Shown one piece after another: positions 26,201-38,292 of a stretch of 64,000 nt of DNA. Made by a program: the position numbers and the translations under genes. Below the pieces are notes generated by a model. The model was not told the origin of the DNA and did not search any database. It saw nothing but the letters and a program-made list of their open reading frames with translations. The stretch covers positions 310,001 through 374,000 of the forward strand of contig CATKHK010000038.1 in the NCBI GenBank assembly GCA_949751835.1. The letters run 5' to 3'. Position 1 is the stretch's first letter. Every line of letters begins with the position of its first letter. The DNA comes from Blepharisma japonicum (lineage: Eukaryota > Ciliophora > Heterotrichea > Heterotrichida > Blepharismidae).

Positions 26201-26760
26201 AAGCTTAAATTTTTATTTCCGAATTTTTAATTATTTTTGAGGTAGTGATATAGTTATTGAAGCCTTGCTGTATATAATGATAAATTGGTAACTTTGGAAA
26301 GTTTGGTCTACTTTTGAAGCATTTGAATAGCCTAAATAATAAATTTCAATTGAAAAATTTTTATATCAACTTATTTCACTTAAAATGAAAATTCACCAGA
26401 CACATATATTAAGCTTGCTCTTCATAATTTCCTTTGCAATTATCAACTAAATGGTTAGGTTAATAGAGAAATTTCAAAAAAATTGATCATTATGTATGTT
26501 TTAAATTTATAAGGAGTTTTTATAAAGCCAATCTATTACGGACACATAACTAATAGAAAAAATCTTGATATATGAATAATTTCTATACGATTACATCATT
26601 TTTTTTCTATATTTTTATCATTTTCTTCGTATCAGCTTTATCAAGTTCGGCAGCTTTCTCATACGCTACCTCAACAGCAAATCTCAATTAATTTATAAAA
26701 TAATTTTATTTACTTTGCCCTGCCCTCACTGGCAATTTTACATTTGATGCAAAAATTATA

Positions 26761-27588
26761 ATGTCCTCATCAGTTAATTTCCTCATCAACAACTACACTG
26801 ACGAAACTCTTCAGCAGCTTGAAGACCTTTTCAGTGAAGGTAGGGTCCAATATATGATCTGCGGCAAAGAAATCGCCCCAGCTACCAATATACCCCGTCT
26901 CCGAGGCTTTATCCAGTTCAAGAGGAGAACCCGATTTGTGTCCCTTGCCAAAAAGTTTAAAGGAAATTTCGAGGCTGCCCGAAGACCTCTCCAACAGAAC
27001 CAAAAACTATGCAAAAAAGAAGGAAATTATTTTGAGATGGGAGAAGCCATAGACAAAACTCATGGAATCGAAGAAAAAAGAAAATTCGCTAATGCTTGCA
27101 AGCTGGCCAAGAGGACTCACGTGGTCGAGCGAGAGGAGCCTAAATTCTCTTCTGCAGAAACTAAGGGAAGGGAATATATGCCAGCTCATGAAAATTTGGA
27201 CCAACTGGAAAATCTTTGAATATGAGGACCAGCAGGGGTAGGAAAAAGCTATTGGGTTAGAGAAAGATATGGACACGTTTATCCAAAAATGGTCAATAAG
27301 TGATGGGACTGTTATAATGGGGAAGAAACGGTAGTTATTGATAGCGTTTCGCCTTATGATGCTTATAAGATTGCTAGTAAATTGAAAGCGTGGGCTGACC
27401 ATTATCCATTTATTGGAGAAATGAAGGGAGAATCTAAAATGATCAGGCCAAAAAGAATTATCGTGACAAGTAATTACTCGATGGAAGAAGTTTTTCAAAA
27501 TTGCCCAACTGAGTTGCTTTCGCTTAAAAGGAAAATTCATCAGGTTCATATGCTTGGTCCTTTTCAGACTCCTGATCTTGTAGCTTAG
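26761..27588 (+). CDS. Endogenous CRESS-DNA-virus-type Rep (viral fossil)
   Basis: A 275-residue reading frame, open from ATG to TAG when UGA is Trp; three UGA codons are used. The N-terminal part (about residues 5-105) resembles the HUH replication endonuclease of circo/nano-like Reps, with FLINNY and RGFIQF. The C-terminal part is a superfamily 3 helicase: Walker A GPAGVGKS at 156-163, a VVID Walker B and IIVTSN as motif C. From the family, Rep nicks and unwinds a small circular ssDNA genome at its origin. Base composition is richer in G+C than the flanking DNA, fitting transfer. It looks whole as a reading frame, with no visible breaks; no capsid gene or origin hairpin was recognised nearby, so the element as a whole is incomplete. 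It stands alone between P5 and P6. A long antisense open frame over 27007-27549 is a shadow. Confidence 0.85.
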
Positions 27589-28405
27589 CTCCTAATGCAT
27601 ATTTGCAAATGATTAAAAGTTATTTAATTAAATGTTATCTTTTTATATAAAAATTGATTGTAATTAATAAATACTAAAGAAGTTGCTAATGTTATACCTT
27701 ACCGCTAGGATTAATTTCACCTATAGCTAGAAATTATTGAATTACTACTAATAAATGACATATAAATTTTTAATAATTAATTTAGGAATTAAATTAACCT
27801 TTATAAATGCACAGGCTACTTGGATTATATATACAATTATAAATAAACTGCTTTATGTAGCCGATTTCTATAATAAAAGCAATATATATACTAATAAATA
27901 ATTGAGGCTTTGATAACTATAACTCAATCAAAAATATTAAAATATTGCAAAGAGAGTTTAATGTTTTATGATTTTTACTGAATCGAATAAATATATTTAG
28001 TAGGGGTATATGGCTTTAATATAAATAGCTCTAAGCATTTAATGCATAGGCAGTCTTATAATTGCCTTCAACTTTTCTAACTTTGAGTTAAATATAAAAT
28101 ATTTTAAAAATAAAAACCTTCTATTACCATAGACTCAGCTATATTCAAAATTACGCCAATAGATTTTTGCATCAAAATTTGTCAAATGGTTGACCCCATG
28201 AATATTATCATTTTCTTAAAATTTAAAATAAAAAAGAAATTTAATTCGTAAATTTCAATTAACTATTAAGCTGTATTAACATTTAAAGGATACTCATTTA
28301 TTTAAATTAAGCTAAATTTCAAATAATCTAATTATATTCATTTATATTTATGATTAATTTCTTAATTTTTGGTAATATGCAAGTGACTCATCTTATATTT
28401 CATTT
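27589..28405. other. Spacer Rep-P6
   Basis: AT-rich, no gene, tRNA or repeat recognised. The last 200 bases should include the P6 promoter. Confidence 0.5.
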
Positions 28406-31400
28406 ATGGTCGAAGCTAAAGCTGAATCACGCAAAAATCAGAATTTAAGGCAAAATTTATGAAAAGTAAAAAAAGAAAAATCAGTCAAGAACGCAATTTT
28501 TGAATTTTATAGCCAGCTCTTCAAGAGGACTTACAATCAAGGAGATTCTGTCACAAGACAAAAATTGATAATAACGATTGAAGCTGCGGTATGATGCCTT
28601 CAAATAATTAGCTTATTATGAGTCCCTGATATGCCAATTACCAATTGAAAAAATAATATGATTATATGAGAAGTCATAGGACACTTAAAATTTGACAACA
28701 CTTGCTCAGTATTCGGAATAATTGATGAATGCTTTTTTTTGCTTTTTATATTTACTTATGCAAGCTTTATAAGTATTATTATTTTTGTTATCGCTATTTA
28801 TCATTCTTACAGCTTGCCATCTCAAGTTTTCAGTATTTTTCGTTATCTTTTTTATTTATGATCAAATTTTTTTTTTATTCCTTCAATTGAGATATTTTCT
28901 CTTTACTTCAAATATAATTTTTTGTCTCAAAATAAAATTTCAGAATATGACGATGGAAAGCAATTACCTGATTTTGAAGTAGGCTTTATATGAAAAATTT
29001 CAATTATTTTTGTATTGGTAATTGCATTTATATTATATTTACTTTATACAGAATTTTCGGCAGAAATAAGGCATTCTGCTATAGAGACAAATTTGAATGC
29101 AAAAGCACATTCAAGGATTGATACTCATATAGCAATTTTCACTTATTTTTTTCCTATTACTTTTGCATTATTTGCTAAAGATCACATTATTTATTTACAA
29201 ATTTTAGCGATTATTTTTTCTGTCATTTTAGCCAAAGAAGCTATAACCCTTTTGCCTTATTTTTCCAGTTTTTGCAATACAGTTATTATTCTTAGAATAT
29301 ATTTTATTACTTTAGTCTCATTTATTTTTATTTTAGGACGTCTTATGGACAATTCATTAGCTATTTCGCTGCTATTAGTTATATTGGGACCTTTATCTTC
29401 TGTATTTATTATTCAATTTTCTATCAAATTACAAATAAAAACAAATAAGGATATACCTAAAGGCTTAAAAAATATAAATACCCAATATGATTTAGAAAAA
29501 TCAATTAGGCATGAACTGTGTTCAAATGATACTGCGCATAAGGATGAAATAATTAAGTTATTTGAGAATTTTTTTGTAGAAAAAAGGTTAAATGGAAACA
29601 AGCTTCAAGCTATATGAGCTGCAAATTACTGTTTATTTACCTTAGAAGATGAGTCTTTAGCCAAAATTAAGCTAGCAAAAACTAAAAGTATTCCTGATTC
29701 AAGCTTGGAAGCTAACTATCAAAAGTTTTTATGCCACAAAAATATCTTAGAAGCTTGTGGCTCTCAAAGCTCCCAGTTTTCAAATTATTTTTTACAATTC
29801 CACTTAATAAAAAAGGCAGACCAGACATTATGCATCAATTTATTTAATTTTTGGAATGAAATTACATCTTCTAAACCTGATCTTACTAAATTGAAAAAAA
29901 GTTTATCTAGCATAAATAAAGAAATTTCTGAGCTAAATTTCGAATACAGCCAAATTTTCACTAAATTCCCGAACTCTAGAGAATCTTTAGCTCTTTATGT
30001 TTCATACACTAAAGATATCACTTATGAGTATGAAAAATCGAACTTAATTGAGGTAAAGTTGAGAGCTCTTGAAAGGTCTATGTGCAATAATTCTATAAAT
30101 AATTCTAATGCTTTCAGCTATTTCAATGACAATAATGGGATCCTCGTAATTTCTAATGAAACAAACAATTTTGGGGAAATTCTCTTTGCAAACCAAAAAT
30201 CTTCAGATTTTTTTAAGCTTTCTTTAAAAAGCATAACCTGTGACAATTTTTTTAATTTTATTGATCCTTATTATAGAGAAAGGGTCAGAGAAGCATCTAA
30301 ACAATTTATTCAGTTCAGCTCGGTTTCAGAAATGGATTTAAGCCAAGGATTCTTTTTAACAGTCCGTAACCACACCTTATTAGACTGCACAGGAAAATTA
30401 TGAGCAACCTCAATAAACAGCTTGCTAGTAGCTATACTTGTTTTTAAGCCAAAAGAAAATTCTCATCAAACTGCCTTAGTTTCTGAATCTGGAGAAATAA
30501 TTGGTTATACAAGGAATTTCTCTAAAATTTTAAGAAAATCTGATGAAAATCTAGTAGGCTGCAAAATCAAAAATTTATTTTTTAAATCAAAAAATTTTGA
30601 CTTGAAGCTAGATTTTCCTTATCACATAAAACAGCATTTTGATGAATTATTGCTTGTGCTATCCTTATATGAAATTTATGACATAAAAGTCCCGTATATA
30701 ATCCTAATAAATGACAGTGAAGCTATCTTGAAATGGCAAAATTCAAATAAGCCTGTTCAAAATGATCAAGGAAAGCTAGAGGCCGCTGTTAACAAATTAG
30801 CGGTAAATTTCGCAGAATGCGATACTTTTCGCACTATCAGCTCTTATCATAAAGGGAGCCAGCGAGATGATGATTTGGACTCTAAAATGAATCTTTTTAC
30901 AGACGAAGATGCAAAAAATTCATCAGACCAGCATGAAGATGCAAAATCTCAGGCATCAATCGCCTCTATTCACCATAAGTTCCTCAATATGGTAAATTCA
31001 TCAGCCAGATCCATCAATGTTTTACACCTCGCTTTTGTTTTTTCTGTAATTTTTATTCAGATTATAATAGTTTTAGCTGTCAATATCGCGGTTTTAACCT
31101 ATGCTTTTGCTGATATTAAATTTATAAGTGATATGCAGCTTCCTGTGAATATTGGAAAAGCTGGAAAAAATTTCCAAAGAATTGCTCTTTATGCGCAAAT
31201 TCTTTTAATAGTTCCAACTGTCGAAGTTGAAAATGGCGATTTATTAATAATAGCTTCGGTTGAAAAATATGCTAGAGCTCTGTCAGAATTGGAAAGTGTT
31301 TATTCCAGCATTATATCAAGTTCCAAAAATTGAAATGCCTGCTCCACCAAAACTATTTTAGGTGATGAGGATATTGATTTATGAAGCATAGAAGATTGAA

Positions 31401-32587
31401 CTGCGAAGAAAAAAGCAAATTTAATAGCTACCATCTCAATGTTTGTAAAAAATGTATAATTTATATAGGGTCGTGAATTTCAAAGAAAACTTGCAGATCC
31501 ATCTGAAAATCCTTGAGATTTGTACAGATTTCTGCTGTTAAATGGGTGGGGAGTGGCGCTTGAATATTGTAATAAATCATTAATTGATATTATAGAATGC
31601 CAAAAATCAATGATGACTGAATTTAAATCCCAAATGATCATTCTTCTAATGTTAGGCCCTGCTGTACTTATTGTCTGCATTTTGATAATACTCCCCTTTT
31701 ATTACTCGATTTTTAAGATTGAAAATACCCTTTGAAATAATATAAGAAAAAATGCTTTTAATAGCTACTCTGAGCTTAAACAAACAATTTTAGATAGGCT
31801 CAAAGAGGTCCACTCTAAGTCTGAAAACCTTTTTTCTTATCAAAAACCATCTATGGAGCCATATATTTTTAAAAGTCATTGGAGATATACTTGGAGAACA
31901 CTTGCATATCTTGCCGCAGTTATATTTTTTTGCTTGATAAATACGACTTATCTTTATGAAAAATGCTCACAATATTTAACTGATAGGCCAGAAATAATAA
32001 GTGATTTAATACAAATCCAGATTTTGTATACTACTGCAGGAGTTTGGGCACAACAAATGTCTGGTGAAACATTTGGTCTTGGGTTATGGCTTCAGTTCCC
32101 TTTTGGAGACCCTTTTTCTCGAGCTACACCCACAATAAATTCCACAATTATTAGCATCGAGAAGAAAAACTTAGCTTTGAGAAAATCTAAGTTTTCATCG
32201 ATTTTATCAGATAATTTCAAAAGCCTTCTTTATGAGCAGAATAATGGAGTCGACTTATATTTCGACCTTGGGGTATATTCAGGTCAAAAATTATGAAGAT
32301 TTGATTTGTATATATTATCATATTGTATCTCGCCAACTCAATTTTGGGTTAATTTCATGGATAAACTTCAACATATAGACGAGTTTTATGCTAATGCTAT
32401 AGATGATATTGATAAATACTCACAAAATGTCATTGATGATCAAATGAATATAATAACAATCGCACTTATCAGCTTCATTTTGTGCTCGTTTCTGGCTTAT
32501 TTTGGATTTTATTTGCTGTTTTTCAGAAATGAAAAAATATATATGCAGAAAATAAACGCGATTTTGAAAATTATGCCTAGTAAATAA
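28406..32587 (+). CDS. P6: PAS/TmcB-like multi-pass membrane protein
   Basis: Encodes 1,383 residues from MVEAKAES to MPSK-TAA. The start is in frame with, and comparable in position to, P7 and P8; the first UGA Trp comes at codon 19. Site one, 31046-31060 (GTAATTTTTATTCAG), ends in CAG and has no stop, so it could be spliced or read as VIFIQ. Intron 2, 31454-31468 (GTATAATTTATATAG), contains stops and must be removed. The signature is FSAEIRHS, with A for G as in P7 and P8. The PAS-like core has GEILFANQKSS near 30180. The linker has the TFRTISS motif shared with P7 and P8. Ectodomain: WNACST, then CNKSLIDIIECQ. The stretch before the last helix (SQNVIDDQMNII) is typical. Confidence 0.92.
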
Positions 32588-33535
32588 TTTTAATATAAAG
32601 TTTAAACTATAATTAAAAGCAAAATTCTAAATAATAGGCCTATATGAAAGAGGAAATAATTTTGCTGATCTGAGATGGCTAGAAAGTGCTTATAAATAGA
32701 TAGAAAAAATAAGATGTTTAATTTTATTGCATCTTGCTATTATTGGCTAAATTCATAAGTGCCATTGAGTGCCATGCATTATTTTATCTTTGATACTCTG
32801 CATTTTAGGCCTTCGTGATGTGTAAAGTGATTGTAGTTTGTAAAGCATGAAAAATTGATCTAATTCTAAGCGAACCATCCTGATCACTTTCAGAATGTGA
32901 TATGGTGTAAACGCATTTTTATTCCTCTTGTGTATAGCGGTACTTTTTTTTTTATTTGCCACATTATATAGTGAGAGGATAGCAATCTGTAGTGGATTCG
33001 ACTCGAATATGAGTCGAGAATTTGTCCATCGAAAAATTAATGGAAAATATTTATGTAGGAATTTTTTCAATTGGTTATACTGCATACAATAGCATACTTT
33101 TATTGAAATTTTTACCTTCAAAATGAGCCTCATATAAAAGTGTTTATATGAGAAATGTCTGTTATTTGTGAGCCATTCCTTCTATGTCATGCATCAATAA
33201 CTGCTTTCAAATAGCTTTGCCTGCATCCGAGATAATTGCTACTAATTATCTTATAAAGACTAATTTCTAACATATAATTTTTTTTAAAGTCACAAATAAA
33301 AAAAAGCTTTTTTGCCTTAAAATTTTAAATTAGGTTATTACTTTTAATTAATTATCATATACTTTTTAAAAAACACCATAAGCAAAAAATGTTGAAAAGG
33401 CTAAGCAAGTGCCAAAGTTTTTATTAACTGTCTAATTTTTTTTTCATCTTTCGAAAAATTGTATAATTGCTTAAAAATATATGCTTTCTTGCTATTTTGC
33501 TAAAATGCTAGCATATATATATATATATTTAATTC
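32588..33535. other. Spacer P6-P7
   Basis: Contains an unidentified open frame on the minus strand (32753-33133), a perfect 7-bp stem TCGACTC-GAATAT-GAGTCGA at 32998-33017 inside it, and a short TA repeat near 33510-33530 just before the P7 start. Otherwise featureless AT-rich DNA. Confidence 0.5.
32753..33133 (-). other. Unidentified 126-residue open frame
   Basis: Open on the minus strand, basic and with a fairly even amino-acid mix (for example FRWTNSRLIFESNP, HILKVIRMVRLELDQFF), which is unusual for random AT-rich DNA. It stays open upstream of the first ATG. No family recognised, no intron consensus seen, no partner nearby. Could be a small gene, the relic of a mobile element or a chance frame. 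Confidence 0.2.
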
Positions 33536-36500
33536 ATGACGGAAACGGATTTTGAAAAATCTCAAAGTTCAAGTCATAAGCTATGAAAAATTGAAAAAGA
33601 AAAATCATTCAAGAACGCAATTTTTGAGTTTTATTCACAAATGTTCAATTTTAACAAAAATAAAGAAAATTCTGTTGTAAGTCAACAAATTTTAGTAGCT
33701 ACGGAAGCTACAATATGATGCCTTCAAATAATAAGCTTATTATGAGTTCCTGATATGCCAATTACTAACTGAAGCAATAATAAGATCATATGGGAAGTCA
33801 TAGGATACTCAAAATTTGATAATACTTGCTCCGCAATAGGGATAATTGAAGAATGCTTTTTGTTATTTTTTATATTTACTTATGCAAGCTTCATAAGTGT
33901 TATTATTTTGGTTATCATTATTTATTATGCTTATAGAATCCCAGCTCAAGTCTTCAGCTTTTTTTATTATCTGTTTTATATTTGATCAAATTTTTTTATA
34001 ATTCCATCAATTGAATTATTTTGTATTTTTCTCAAATATAATTTTCTATATGAGAATAAAATTTCTGAATATGAAAACAGTAAGCGATTATCTGATTTTG
34101 TAGTAAATCCTATATGAAAAATCACAATTATATTTGCAATAATAATTTTATTTGTAATGATGATATTTTATACAGAATTCTCAGCCGAAATTAGGCATTC
34201 TGCAAGCCAAACAATGTTAAAAGCAAAGGCACATTCAAAGCTTGACGCTCATATATCTTTGTTTAGTTTTTTTTTCTCAATTGCTTATACAATACTTGCA
34301 GAAAATTATATTGTATATTTACATATTTTGGCATTTATTTTTTCAGCTATTTTGATTAAAGAAACCCTATCGTTTTTGCCTTATTTTTCATATTTTTGCA
34401 ATACAGTTATAATTCTTAGACCCTTTTTTATTGTTTTAATTTCCTTTATATTCCTTTTAGGACGTCTTATGGATAACTCATTGGTTATTTCTTTACTAGC
34501 ATTCATATTTGGGCCGTTGCTGGCAATATTTACGATTCAATTTTCTATAAAATTTCAAAGAAATGCAAGCAAAGATATGCCTAAAATTTTAATAGGTATA
34601 AATTCTCAATATGAATTAGAAAAAGCGGTTAGGTATTTGCTATGCTCAAATGATACTGAGCATAAAGACGAAATAATCCAAATATTTGAGAATTTCTTTG
34701 CAGAAAAAGGGCTAAATGGAAATAAGCTTCAAGCCATATGGGTAGTAAATTATTGTTTATTTACATTAAGAGATGAATCTTTAGCCAAAATTAAGCTAAA
34801 TAAAACCAAAAATATCTTTGATTTAAGCTTAGAAACGAATTTTCAAGAATATTTATGCAATAAAAATATCTCTAATGTTTGTGCTTCTCAAATCTCTCAA
34901 TTTTCAAATTATTTTTTGCAATTTCACATAATAAAAAAAGTAGATCAGAAATTATGCATCAATTTGTTTAAATTTTGGAACGAAATTACCCTGGCCAAGC
35001 CAAGCCTAAGGAAGTTAAAAAAAGGCTTGAATTCCATAAATAAAGCAATTTCTGATCTAAATTCAAAATATAGCCAAATATGCACAAAATTTCCCAATTC
35101 AAAAGAATCCTTGGCTCTTTATGCATCATATTCCAAAGATATTATTTATGATATTGAAAAATCGAGGTTAATTGAGGTAAAGTTGAAAGCACTTGATAGA
35201 TCTTTATCAAATCCTCTCAATGATTCGCATATTTTTAGCTTTTTCAATGATAAAAATGGAATTTTAATAATATCAAATGAAACTGATAATTTTGGAGAGA
35301 TTCTTCATTGTAACCAAAGACTTTCAGAAATTTTCAGACTTTCCAAAAATAAAATTATAAGTAGCAATTTTTTTGATTTTATTGATTCATACTATGAAGA
35401 AAAGGTCAAAGATGGGGCAAAAAAATTTATTAAGTTTAGTTCAGTTTCAGAGATAGACTTGAGCAAAGGTTTCTTTTTAAGAGTTGACAATAAATTATTA
35501 AATTTTACAGGAAAGTTATGAGTAACTTCGATAAATGGCTTACTTATCACTATAATTATTTTTAAGCCAAAAGTAAATATAAATGAAATTGCCTTGATTT
35601 CTGATGATGGAGAAATAGTAAGCCATTCAACAAATTTCTCTAAGTTTGCAGGAAAATCTGATTTCAGTTTGATAGGGTCTAAATTGAAAAAATTATTTTT
35701 TGATTCAGAATATTTTGATTTTGAACCATATGTACCATATCGTATAAAAGAAAATTCTAATGAATTTTTGATTACGCTATCATACTATGAAATTTATAAA
35801 GTAAAAATCCCATATGTAATGCTAATACATGATAGTGAAGAAATTCGGAAATGGGAGAATCTAAAGGAATCTGATCAAAATGATGAAAGAAATTTGCAAG
35901 TTACTAAAGCCAAATTGCCAATGAAACTTACAGAATGTGATACATTTCGGACAGTCAACTCATTTTATAAAGAAAATCAATTAGAGTACTATGACTCAAA
36001 AATGAATTTTTTTACTGATGAAGAAGAGATAGAAAAAAATTCATTAGATAACTATGACGATGAAAAATCCCAAATATCAGAAAATTCGACACAGGACAAG
36101 TTTCTCAATATCTTAAATTCATTAGGCAGATCAATAAATATTTTACACTTCGCTTTTGCTCTATCTGTAATTTTTATTCAGATTATTATTGTTTTAGCTG
36201 TAAATATTGCTGTTTTAGCTTATGCTTTTGCTAATATAAAATTTATAAGTGATATGAATCTTCCTGTAAATATTGGAAAAGTAGGGGAAAATTTCCAAAG
36301 ACTTGCTCTTTATGCGCAAATTCTGTTATATATCCCAATATTTAATACTGAAGATGTCTATGCAGAATGGCAACCTTCAAATAAAAATTATGCAAAGGCT
36401 TTGTCTGATTTAGAAAATAATTATGAAAACTTAATGTCTAATTCTTGAAGCTGAAGCGCTTGCTCTAGCCAAAGTATTCTAGAAGATGAGAATATTAACT

Positions 36501-37690
36501 TGTGAAGTCTAGAAGATTGAACTATAAGAAGAAAAGAGAATTTAATATCTACTATCACAATGTTCATCAAAGCTGTAAAAAATATACAGGCAAAAGAGTT
36601 TAAACGTAAAATCGATGATCCGTCAGAAATTCCTTGAAACCTGTTCAGATTTTTACTGTTTAATGGATGGGGGGTTGCACTTGACTACTGCAATCAATCA
36701 TTAATTGATATCATAGAATGCCAAAAATCAATGATGGCTGAGTTTAAATCCCGAATGACTCTTCTTTTAATGTTAGGCCCAGCTGTGCTTGTTGTCTGCA
36801 TTCTAATAGCACTTCCATTTTATTATTCGATTTTTAAAATAGAAAACACTCTTTGGAACAGTATAAGAAAAAAGGCTTTTACTAATCACTATGAGCTCAA
36901 ATTAAGGCTAAAAAGAGCAAATCTTAAGCCTGAGGATCTTTTTTCTCATCAAAAATCCTCTATGAGTCCATGCACTTTTAAAAGCTATTGGAGATATGCT
37001 TGGAGAACACTTTTGTACCTGGCAGCTGTTATATTGTTCTGTCTAATAAACATAACTTATTTCTATGAAAAGTGCTCACAATATTTAACTGAAAGACCAG
37101 CAATAATTAGAGATTTAATCCAAATTCAAATTTTGCACACTTATTTAGGTGTCTGATCACAACAAAAGGGCGGAGAAACATATGGACTTGGATTATGAGT
37201 TCAATTCCCCTTTGCAGACCCTTTTTCTCACAGCGAACCTATAATGAATAGCGCTTTTATTAAAATTGCAGAAAAAAATTTGGAAATTAGAAATTCTGAG
37301 TTTGCGTCGAATAACTTTAAAAGTCTTCTTTATGAAAAAAATAATGAAATTGAGTCAGAATCATTTGCTCTTGGAGTATACTTAGCTCAAGGATCATGAA
37401 AATTTGATGTATACATAGAAGGATATGGTTATCCAAATATCGATTTTTGAGTAGCTTTAATGAAGAATCTTAAGCTAATAGATGAGTTTTATGATAGCGC
37501 TATAGATGAAATTGATAAATATTCGCAAAGTGTCATTGATGACCAAATGGTAATTATAGAAGCAGCATTAGTTGGTTTTATTGCTTGCTCACTTGCGGCT
37601 TATTTTGGATTTTATTTGCTATTTTTCAGAAATGAGAAAATATATTTGAAGGAAATTAATTCGATTTTGAAAATAATGCCGAGTAAATAA
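33536..37690 (+). CDS. P7: PAS/TmcB-like multi-pass membrane protein
   Basis: Encodes 1,374 residues if both 15-nt sites are spliced, or 1,384 if neither is, since both are free of stops: 36167-36181 (GTAATTTTTATTCAG, identical to P6) and 36575-36589 (GTAAAAAATATACAG). It is the only intact copy whose exons and introns form one continuous frame. Start MTETDFEKSQSS, end MPSK-TAA as in P6. The signature is FSAEIRHS with KAHSKLD. The PAS-like core carries GEILHCNQRLSEIFRL near 35296. The linker has TFRTVNS and a DDEKSQIS run. The ectodomain has WSACSS and, past the second site, CNQSLIDIIECQ. Two UGA Trp codons flank the ectodomain at 36446 and 36452. Confidence 0.92.
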
Positions 37691-38292
37691 TTATTCATAA
37701 AGAATATTTTCGTATATATAATCTTTTTATTTATGAATCTTATTAGCATTGCTATATGGATTTTTTTGCAAATAGGTATTTTATATAAATCTTAGAACTT
37801 CTTAGGAAAGAGCATAGGAGTAGATTTGCAAGGATAGAAATTTAAAAATAAATATAATTAAGCCTTATTAAATTCTGCTTTAAGATCATAGACTATTAGA
37901 TCTATTATAATTCTAATTAATAGCTCCTAGAATTTTTGATATATCTGCAGGCTTTATTTGATGCAAGATAGAACTTAAAATAAAATTATTAATAATGGCT
38001 ATAAATTTTTTGATAATATCAAATAATTTCATTCTCATAATTAGGATAATTTAAAATTATGCAAGAAAAGAAAACATCTAATTGAGAATTTAAATTAAAT
38101 TAATCATTTATATGTTTAAATATTAAATCTGTCATCACTCTATAATAAATATGCAAATTTTTTCTATTCATAATATTTACATTAAATAATTAAAAAGTAA
38201 ATTACGATACAGTTTAAAGAATAGCTATTTATTTCTATAGAAGAACAGATTTAAGAATATCTAAATTAAATAAATTTCTAAATATTTCATTA
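37691..38292. other. Spacer P7-P8
   Basis: About 600 bases of AT-rich DNA; nothing recognised beyond the 3' end of P7 and presumed promoter of P8. Confidence 0.5.

Larger units (their letters stand above)
24223..26760. other. Gap P5-Rep, mostly decayed sequence
   Basis: Holds the unidentified coding-like patch 24587-25240, a mixed GC-richer stretch to about 25930 with hairpins (for example CTGCAT-GATA-ATGCAG near 25600), and a weak family fragment at 26095-26200. No intact host gene is seen. The base composition is less AT-biased than the family genes in 24870-25380. Confidence 0.5.

Noticed and set aside
27007-27549. 180-codon open frame on the minus strand
   Set aside because: It is antisense to the Rep frame, whose motifs are clear; no family resemblance.
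27589-28405. Origin hairpin of a circular ssDNA virus next to Rep
   Set aside because: No convincing nonanucleotide in a stem-loop was found by eye on either side of Rep.
33510-33530. TA dinucleotide run as a telomere or recombination site
   Set aside because: A short microsatellite in AT-rich DNA, seen once; no telomere-type repeat present.
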